Of a stretch of 49,733 nucleotides of DNA, positions 43,992 through 49,733 are shown piece after piece (position 1 is the first letter of the stretch; each line of letters begins with the position of its first letter). The position numbers and the translations under genes were made by a program. The DNA is from Gammaproteobacteria bacterium (GTDB taxonomy: Bacteria > Pseudomonadota > Gammaproteobacteria > SZUA-229): assembly GCA_013041745.1 (NCBI GenBank), contig JABDRN010000045.1, positions 1-49,733 on the forward strand. The letters are read 5' to 3'. A model generated the notes under the pieces. The model had not been told where the DNA came from. It was given only the letters and a program-made list of their open reading frames with translations, and searched no databases.

Positions 43992-44645
43992 TTATTTTGC
44001 CAGGTAATCACTATCAGATTGCTCTGTATCACCCAGTGACCATGCACCACGAGTCTTGGCATGATTTACTGCGGCATCGATTTCAGAGGCAGATGCATTC
44101 TGATCGATATCCAGAACCTGCCCAGGGTAAATCAGGTCAGCATCCTTGATATTGTCACGGTTTGTTTTGTAGATCAGCGGCCACTGGTATGGGTCAGCAT
44201 AGACTTCATCTTTACCAGAGATGCTCCACAGATTATCACCACGAACGACCGAGTAGCTGCTTACTTTGCCAGCCATAGCGCCACGTGAGCTACTGGAAGC
44301 TGAGCTCGCTGCAGCAGCCGCAGCATTAGCGTTGAGGAATTTCTGGTTTTCAGCATCAGCCTGTGCTACCGCTACTTCAGCTTGTGCTTTAGCTTTATTT
44401 GCTAGTGCGATTGCAGCCTCTTCATCACCAGCTGCCAGTTTTTCTTCAGCTTGCTTGATTAATTTACCGGTATCGCGCCATTCATAATTTGCAGCTTTTG
44501 CTTCAGCATTCGCAGCTTTGGCATCGGCGATGGCTTGTTCTGCAGAGATCGAATCTGCAGCTTCATCTGTTGAAGCACAGCCTGTAATCAGGCCTAAACT
44601 TAAAAGGGCTACACTAAAAAGACGGGCAGATGTACGCATGGTCAT
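43992..44645 (-). CDS. LysM-domain lipoprotein with Ala-rich helical region
   Basis: The 217-residue protein has a lipoprotein signal ending in the lipobox LITGC (Cys ~23). An Ala/Glu/Lys-rich helical segment follows (~30-115) and resembles Lpp-like DUF4398 coiled coils. Next come a Ser/Ala linker and a LysM domain (SYSVVRGDNLWSISG to DLIYPGQVLDI, ~130-185). It should sit in the outer membrane and bind peptidoglycan. The ATG at 44645 has GGAG six bases upstream. It has its own promoter and terminator. Confidence 0.87.
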   Translation of the reverse strand: MTMRTSARLFSVALLSLGLITGCASTDEAADSISAEQAIADAKAANAEAKAANYEWRDTGKLIKQAEEKLAAGDEEAAIALANKAKAQAEVAVAQADAENQKFLNANAAAAAASSASSSSRGAMAGKVSSYSVVRGDNLWSISGKDEVYADPYQWPLIYKTNRDNIKDADLIYPGQVLDIDQNASASEIDAAVNHAKTRGAWSLGDTEQSDSDYLAK

Positions 44646-44719
44646 AAATTCTCCAATTGGAATGGTGTTTTTGGTTTTATAAAATTTAGGTGATTATTTT
44701 TTTTGTTATATTGTGAGGC

Positions 44720-44749
44720 ATTATAGACCTAAAAAAATAACAATGTAAG
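44720..44749 (-). promoter_or_regulatory. Probable promoter of the LysM lipoprotein gene
   Basis: A perfect TATAAT (minus strand, 44725-44720) is preceded at 18 bases by CTTACA (44749-44744), a 4 of 6 match to the -35 consensus. The start codon is ~75 bases downstream. Confidence 0.5.
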
Positions 44750-44840
44750 TATTTAGTGTCAAGCAATGTTTTCAATAGTTTTGTGCCAAAATGGCAAAAT
44801 TCCGATAAAATCCAGCAAATATAAAAAAGGGGAATAAATA

Positions 44841-45194
44841 GTGCGTGAAAATGTCAGGATTTTTCATAATCCCAGATGCAGTAAATGCCGTCTGACAAAG
44901 GGTATCCTCGATGACAAAGGCATCGAAACCACGGTTGTAGAGTATCTCAAGACCCCGCCGAATAGTGCAGAACTGAGTGAGATACTGAACCTGCTTGGCC
45001 TGGAACCACGCGAGTTGATGCGCAAGCAAGAAGCCCCCTATAAAGACAATAACCTGGACGATCCTGCCCTGAGCCGCGAACAGCTTATCCAGGCGATGAT
45101 AGACAATCCGATCCTGATCGAACGCCCGATCGTTATCAATGGCAATAAAGCGACCATCGGACGTCCACCAGAAAAAGTACTGGAAATCTTATAA
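44841..45194 (+). CDS. ArsC/YfgD-family glutaredoxin-dependent arsenate reductase-like protein
   Basis: The 117-residue protein has the thioredoxin-like ArsC fold. The active-site region is FHNPRCSKCRLTKGIL, with the catalytic Cys and an extra Cys three residues later. The later block NPILIERPIVINGNKATIGR is the family signature. The start is a GTG at 44841 with AGGGGA upstream. The order with wrbA and a DUF2069 gene, near hda and purM, is conserved in gammaproteobacteria, where it is generally of YfgD type. True arsenate reduction is not certain. Confidence 0.9.
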   Translation: MRENVRIFHNPRCSKCRLTKGILDDKGIETTVVEYLKTPPNSAELSEILNLLGLEPRELMRKQEAPYKDNNLDDPALSREQLIQAMIDNPILIERPIVINGNKATIGRPPEKVLEIL

Positions 45195-45805
45195 TGCCAA
45201 AAACTGACACCGCTGCAGAAATTTTAGTGCTTTATTACAGTCCGGGCGGAACCACGGCCGAGATGGCAAATATCATCGCCCGAGGGATCGAAGAAGTCGA
45301 AGGCGCACAGGCCAGGATCCGTACTGTGCCGGCTGTCTCTGCCAATACTGAACAGACCCAGGCAAGCATCCCTGAAGAGGGTCCGTTGTATGCGACTATC
45401 GAAGATCTGGAGGAATGCGATGGCCTCGTCCTTGGCTGTCCAACGCATTATGGCAATATGCCGGCAGCGATGAAGTATTTCATCGATGGCACCAGCGCGT
45501 TGTGGATGGGCGGCAAACTGGCGGGTAAACCAGCAGCTGTTTTTTCAGCCAGCACCAGCATGCATGGTGGTCAGGAGAGTACCCTGCTGACCATGATGTT
45601 ACCGCTATTACATCATGGCATGCTGATCGTTGGCCTGCCCTATACGGAAACCGAACTGTTCCAGACGAAAACCGGTGGCAGCCCGTATGGCGCTACTCGC
45701 CTGACTGATGACCTGGAAGCGACCCCACTGAGCGACGAAGAGCGGAAACTCTGCCTGGCGATCGGTAAACGCGTTGCCACAACCGCAAAAAAATTACTTA
45801 AATGA
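45194..45805 (+). CDS. wrbA: WrbA NAD(P)H:quinone oxidoreductase
   Basis: The 203-residue flavodoxin-like enzyme reduces quinones by two electrons. The FMN phosphate loop is YYSPGGTTAEMA, with GLVLGCPTHYGNMPAAMKYF and SASTSMHGGQESTLLTMM completing the site. Its ATG shares one base with the stop codon of the ArsC gene, and its end overlaps the next gene by four bases, so the three are translated together. The length and motifs are normal for WrbA. Confidence 0.94.
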   Translation: MPKTDTAAEILVLYYSPGGTTAEMANIIARGIEEVEGAQARIRTVPAVSANTEQTQASIPEEGPLYATIEDLEECDGLVLGCPTHYGNMPAAMKYFIDGTSALWMGGKLAGKPAAVFSASTSMHGGQESTLLTMMLPLLHHGMLIVGLPYTETELFQTKTGGSPYGATRLTDDLEATPLSDEERKLCLAIGKRVATTAKKLLK

Positions 45806-46182
45806 ATCAGAGTCAATTGATAAAACTGGGGCGATGGCTGACCCTGCTGGGCTACTTCAGCCTGCTTTTCGGGCTGTTTGCATGGCACCTGCTGATCGAA
45901 CCGCCGGCAAAACACCTCATATCTATCATCATATTTTTTCAACTGGGCCCTTTGATGCTGCCATTGTTCGGCTTGCTCAATGGCAAGCTGTATACCCATG
46001 CCTGGTCGATGTACCTGGCGATATTTTATTTCGTCATCGGGGTCTGGTATGCGGGGCACGACGAGGACCTGATGATCGGGCTTTATGTCATTTTTACCAG
46101 CCTGGTGTTTTTTACTGGTACGGTGGTTTATACGCGGTATATGGGGAAGCAGTTGAAGGCGACTTCATCTTCGTCTGATTAG
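45802..46182 (+). CDS. DUF2069 membrane protein
   Basis: This 126-residue protein has four predicted membrane helices (LTLLGYFSLLFGLFAWHLL, the ISIIIFFQLGPLMLPLFGLL block, a third around FYFVIGVWYAG, a fourth around LVFFTGTVVYTRY). It ends in a short polar tail. It matches the DUF2069 family, which usually follows wrbA in gammaproteobacteria. Function is unknown. It overlaps wrbA by four bases (ATGA). Confidence 0.87.
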   Translation: MNQSQLIKLGRWLTLLGYFSLLFGLFAWHLLIEPPAKHLISIIIFFQLGPLMLPLFGLLNGKLYTHAWSMYLAIFYFVIGVWYAGHDEDLMIGLYVIFTSLVFFTGTVVYTRYMGKQLKATSSSSD

Positions 46183-46190
46183 TTTATATA

Positions 46191-46964
46191 GCATTTACCT
46201 GGTTCTTTTTGTTAGGCATTGTGGGTCTCGCCCCACAGGCGAGGCACTCATTCCTTCGTTGGATGAATTCTCTCTTTTTGACGCTGCTTAAGTACGTGAA
46301 TTGTTATCACGAGTTTCGCCTTGTTACGGCGAGTCACTTTTCTTTCAATAGCAAAAGAAAAGTAACCAAAAGAATGCCATCCCGCATTGTTTGCCCCGAG
46401 AAAAGCGCTCGGGGTGCCTGAATTGCTTACTGTTGCCAACGAGCCCGCCCTGATGCGCCATCCGGGCGCACAAGGCTAAATTCGCCGTCCATGGCGAATT
46501 TGCTCTACCAACAGTGAGCAATTCAGCAAACAAAAAGGGAAGTTAAGTCAAAAACCTAAAAGCAAAACCAGTGTAAATGTTTCAGCTCGGTAAGCAGTCG
46601 GCGATACCGGTTTCTGTTTTTTCTTTTGGTTTAGGCTTTCAACCCACCTTAGCAAGCCATTGAGGCGGTGCTGTTAGCATGGGCTTTCTGGGCCAGCTGT
46701 CTGAGCGTTTTCTGCGAGTTCTGGCACAGCATGATAACAGTATTGCCTCAATGGGAACCCCTGTGCCTTCTAGAGGGGCGTAGCTATAGTGGCGGCCTTT
46801 TACAAAACACGTCCTGTGTTTTGCCCTTCGGGCCAGCCAAATAACAGCTGTTCAATTTTGCTCCTTGCAAAATTAGTCTGGGTACTCTTTTGGGCTGTTG
46901 TAAAAGAGTACCTCGCCTGTGGGGCAAGACCCACAATGCCTAACAAAAAGAACCAGGTAAATGC
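46191..46964. mobile_element. ~774-bp non-coding element with 59-bp terminal inverted repeats
   Basis: Bases 46191-46249 and 46906-46964 are inverted copies with two mismatches in 59. The interior holds more dyads: 46657-46680 with 46731-46754 (20 of 24 bases), CTGAATTGC...GCAATTCAG arms around 46419 and 46515, AAATTCGCC/GGCGAATTT, and a GTCACTTTTCTTT/AAAGAAAAGTAAC hairpin near 46330-46365. No open frame inside resembles a transposase. It fills the whole gap between the convergent DUF2069 and hda genes. It looks like a non-autonomous transposon or a stack of intergenic repeats. Confidence 0.75.
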
Positions 46965-46996
46965 CGAAAAATACCAATCAATGAAAAAAGACAAAA

Positions 46997-47737
46997 TCAT
47001 AACTCATCAGAAAAAACCGACTTGACCAGCGGAATCGTCAACCGCCTCTGCATCGCCATCGACGCTTTGTCCAGCACCGATAAACGTTCGAACAGACCAA
47101 ACATGTCACGCGGATAACGCTTCATCAGATAATCAGCCACATTCTCAGGCAACTCCAGCCCACTCTGCCTGGCACGGAAGCTCAAGGCCTGGTATTTTTC
47201 TTTATCAGATATATCCTGCAGGTGAAACACCGGCCCCCATGCCAGCCTTGAGCGTAGATCAGGCAGCTTTACAAAGTCTTCATCTGGCGAATGCGACGAT
47301 GCCAGCATCAGGCAATTGCCTTTCTCACGCATGCGGTTGATCAGATCAAAAAGTGCAAGCTCCCAGTGTGGCTCGACTAACCAGGTCTCAATGTCATCCA
47401 GGCACACAAGCTCGATCTGCTCCAGGCCGTCAAATATATCCGTTGTCTGGTTGTGTATTTCATCATGTGTCAGGTAGCAGACGGTATGCCTGTTTTTTGC
47501 CGCGAGGTTGCAGCTGGCCTGTAACAGATGGCTTTTACCGAGACCGGGCTCTCCCCAGATATATAGCTGCTGCTCACTTTTCGCAGCATTCGAATAACCG
47601 CTCGCTGCCATCTGCCGGGCAAGACCGACGGCGACAGAGTTTTTGCCTGCAACAAAACTATCAAAGGTAAACAGCTCACCGGGTTCGAAGCCCAGTGGTA
47701 ATTGCGGATGGATCAATGCAGTCATTTGCGTCAGCAC
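46997..47737 (-). CDS. hda: Hda, DnaA-related regulator of replication initiation
   Basis: Hda (246 aa) works with the sliding clamp to convert DnaA-ATP to DnaA-ADP after initiation. The N-terminus holds a clamp-binding QLPLGF motif. The AAA+ core shows WGEPGLGKSHLLQA (Walker A), LVCLDDIETW (Walker B) and LPDLRSRLAWGPVFHL (sensor/arginine region). The GTG start shares a base with the stop of the upstream DUF2066 gene; an ATG four codons later is also possible. Position beside DUF2066 and purM is the conserved gammaproteobacterial arrangement. Confidence 0.93.
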   Translation of the reverse strand: MLTQMTALIHPQLPLGFEPGELFTFDSFVAGKNSVAVGLARQMAASGYSNAAKSEQQLYIWGEPGLGKSHLLQASCNLAAKNRHTVCYLTHDEIHNQTTDIFDGLEQIELVCLDDIETWLVEPHWELALFDLINRMREKGNCLMLASSHSPDEDFVKLPDLRSRLAWGPVFHLQDISDKEKYQALSFRARQSGLELPENVADYLMKRYPRDMFGLFERLSVLDKASMAMQRRLTIPLVKSVFSDEL

Positions 47738-48948
47738 TAATTCAGATACTTATAATAGTAAACCGGTAACGGATTAATCATTTCAGCCTGACTTTCGATT
47801 TCATTTTCAGCACCAGTCCCTGTGCCTGCGAGAGCGCCGGATGTGTCACCTGGACCCAGGTTCGGATCCATCACACCAGCTGGTTGAGAATCCTGCCTGT
47901 CAGGTTTCGCCGCCTGCTGTTTTTTTACTGCTTTGACCTCGACCAGCTCGGCATCATTTTTCACCAGGTTTAAAAAATCGCCCTCGCTGCTTCGAAGTGT
48001 GAGCTCAAAAATCGCTGACTGGCCGTCTACCCGTAGTGGTTTCACCATCTCAACAGCACTTAATTCACGCAGGTAGTTTTCCAGCTTACGGTAGGCAGCG
48101 ATAGATTTAACTTGCTGTATATCTAGCTGGATCCGGGCAAGATTCTGGCTATTAGAAACACCGTGAATCGCAAAAACGATACCCATGGCGTCAGCTGCCT
48201 GGTCGACCGCTTTATTGATCAGCACTTCGTAATCTTTGTCCTCTATACTCCAGTGCCGATTACCACTCTCCATCAGCAGGCTCCAGCTGCTCTGCCATTT
48301 ACTGCCATTCCATATCAGGCTGCCGGTCAATGCCGGCCCGCGGCTATATCGCTTCGATGCCTTTGCAACGGGGTCTTTAAAACCACCGCGGATATCAGCA
48401 ACCTTCAGCACCTTCCTGTCTTTATAATCAAACAGTGGCCAGCGATCGGGCACACCACGTCTATGCATTGCCTGTTGCGCTGAAGTTTTCAACAGAGAAT
48501 CATCTGTATCTTTTAATACATATTCATTTCTGCCGTCCCTGATCGCCATCCATACCACTACCTCGGAGCGGTGCTCACCCCATACCGGAAAACCGTTATC
48601 ACGCAGGTATTTCTCCATGGCACTACCGTTATACTGGATCTTGATACGATGACTCAGCAGTTTGCCATCTTTATTACTCTCAGGATTTTCAACAGGGACA
48701 TAACTGTACTGTTTAACATAACGGCTGGCCGCTGGACGTTTTAACTTGTCCATCACGATACTATCACCGGAAATCCGCACGAAAACTTCATCCAGCCCAT
48801 CTTTGAGCGCTCGCCAGCGGGTATCGGCGGATTCATCGGCAACCAGAGACTCTACGTCATATAGCGAAACTGATGGCTCCGCCAGAGCCTGGCTAAAAGT
48901 AAATAACAAGCTAACGAAAAAGAATAATTTCCCATTAGAATTCAACAT
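47737..48948 (-). CDS. DUF2066 exported protein
   Basis: This ~403-residue protein has a signal peptide (KLFFFVSLLFTFSQALA) and then the DUF2066 domain (VSLYDVESLVADESADTRW and DGLDEVFVRISGD). A charged, Pro/Gly-rich C-terminal tail follows. The domain has no established function. I place the start at the ATG at 48948, which has AGG seven bases upstream and gives a proper signal peptide. A GTG at 49008 would add 20 residues. The gene is divergent from purM and coupled to hda. Confidence 0.87.
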   Translation of the reverse strand: MLNSNGKLFFFVSLLFTFSQALAEPSVSLYDVESLVADESADTRWRALKDGLDEVFVRISGDSIVMDKLKRPAASRYVKQYSYVPVENPESNKDGKLLSHRIKIQYNGSAMEKYLRDNGFPVWGEHRSEVVVWMAIRDGRNEYVLKDTDDSLLKTSAQQAMHRRGVPDRWPLFDYKDRKVLKVADIRGGFKDPVAKASKRYSRGPALTGSLIWNGSKWQSSWSLLMESGNRHWSIEDKDYEVLINKAVDQAADAMGIVFAIHGVSNSQNLARIQLDIQQVKSIAAYRKLENYLRELSAVEMVKPLRVDGQSAIFELTLRSSEGDFLNLVKNDAELVEVKAVKKQQAAKPDRQDSQPAGVMDPNLGPGDTSGALAGTGTGAENEIESQAEMINPLPVYYYKYLN

Positions 48949-49054
48949 TTGAGACCTGTGATAAAGAAATTTGTACGAAAAATGGCTGACAAGCGTGTAC
49001 AATAACACATCTTTTTATTGCCAGCTAAACCTATCAAATCACACATTAAAATCG

Positions 49055-49733
49055 ATGTCTTCTAATCAATCAAAATCACTAAGTTACCGCGATGCGGGCG
49101 TTAATATCGATGCCGGCAATGAGTTTGTCAAAAAAATAAAATCCAGCGTTGCCAGCACCAGCCGCCCTGGGGTAATGGGCAGCCTCGGTGGTTTCGGCGG
49201 CCTGTTTGAGCTGCCCGAAGGTTACACACAGCCGGTGCTGGTTTCCGGCACTGACGGCGTCGGTACAAAGCTCAAACTCGCGATCGATCTAAACAAGCAC
49301 GACACCATCGGCATCGACCTGGTAGCAATGTGTGTCAATGACATCCTGGTACTGGGTGCAGAGCCACTATATTTCCTGGACTATTACGCGACTGGTCAAC
49401 TCGACACCGAGATTGCAGCCAGCGTTGTAGAAGGTATCGCCGAAGGTTGCCGACAGTCAAATGCTGCCCTGATCGGTGGCGAGACAGCAGAGATGCCTGG
49501 CATGTACGGTAAAGGTGATTACGATCTTGCGGGCTTCTGTGTAGGCATTGTCGAAAAACAGCAGATCATCGATGGCTCCAAAGTCAAACCAGGCGATACC
49601 ATGATCGCGATCGCTTCGAGCGGGCCACACTCCAACGGTTATTCATTGATCCGAAAGATCATCGAAGTGAGCGGAGCGGACATTAACCAGGCTTTCGACT
49701 CGACAGAACGTACCCTCGGCGATGCATTACTGG
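49055..49733 (+). CDS. purM: Phosphoribosylformylglycinamidine cyclo-ligase PurM, 5' part
   Basis: The first 226 residues are visible; the gene runs off the right edge. PurM closes the imidazole ring of AIR in purine synthesis using ATP. The start [20 protein letters not shown], then [43 protein letters not shown] and [11 protein letters not shown] are all typical. No frameshift is present in the visible part. It is divergent from the DUF2066-hda pair. Confidence 0.96.
   Translation, partial: MSSNQSKSLSYRDAGVNIDAGNEFVKKIKSSVASTSRPGVMGSLGGFGGLFELPEGYTQPVLVSGTDGVGTKLKLAIDLNKHDTIGIDLVAMCVNDILVLGAEPLYFLDYYATGQLDTEIAASVVEGIAEGCRQSNAALIGGETAEMPGMYGKGDYDLAGFCVGIVEKQQIIDGSKVKPGDTMIAIASSGPHSNGYSLIRKIIEVSGADINQAFDSTERTLGDALL

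Noticed and set aside
46248-46533. Small minus-strand frames inside the inverted-repeat element
   Set aside because: Their sequence follows the palindromic repeats, lacks ribosome binding sites, and resembles the spurious short proteins often called in such repeats.

Overview
This window looks like a chromosomal segment of a gammaproteobacterium that lives by sulfur and/or hydrogen oxidation. The right end carries the gammaproteobacterial block arsC/yfgD - wrbA - DUF2069 - hda - DUF2066 - purM. Slt70, YchJ, CysG, a GspE/PilB-type ATPase and a YgiM-type SH3 protein fit the same group. The lithotrophic genes are an Isp-type (group 1e-like) [NiFe] hydrogenase and a QmoAB-HdrCB module, a combination typical of sulfur-oxidising, Chromatiales-like lineages. 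No species can be named from the sequence alone.

Layout. 1-3342: ion homeostasis genes (end of a Mnh/Mrp-type antiporter subunit D, a frameshifted Kef-type antiporter, a 6-TM potassium channel). 3388-9778 (minus): the complete NiFe maturation set in the order hypC-hypA-hypB-hypD-hypF-hypE. 9941-16117 (plus, divergent): maturation protease, a small HupH-C-domain protein, hydrogenase small subunit, Isp1 (cytochrome b-like), Isp2 (HdrD-like Fe-S protein), large subunit and a 62-aa HupE-like peptide. A near-consensus FNR/ANR box lies in the divergent promoter. 16118-17831: a decayed zone with a tRNA-Glu-like remnant, an unknown 4-TM protein and a broken GlsB/YeaQ gene. 17832-24120: a phosphotransferase/kinase fusion and an RND efflux pair. 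24388-29483 (minus): qmoA-qmoB-hdrC-hdrB, closed by a strong terminator. 29725-32494: ychJ and slt.

32507-38575 is the most notable region. It has an EgtD-type histidine methyltransferase, a flavoprotein-SelD fusion, a SenB-type glycosyltransferase and an EgtB/SenA-type enzyme, in two adjacent divergent pairs. Together these are what is needed to make selenoneine: EgtD supplies hercynine, SelD supplies selenophosphate, SenB makes a selenosugar and SenA joins it to hercynine.

38643-49733: an SH3/coiled-coil membrane protein, siroheme synthase, glutaredoxin plus DUF302, a type II/IV pilus ATPase, acylphosphatase, a LysM lipoprotein and the conserved arsC-to-purM block. The block is interrupted by a ~774-bp non-coding element with 59-bp near-perfect terminal inverted repeats. 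Several shorter palindromic repeats lie between genes elsewhere. No CRISPR array, rRNA, intact tRNA or transposase gene was seen.
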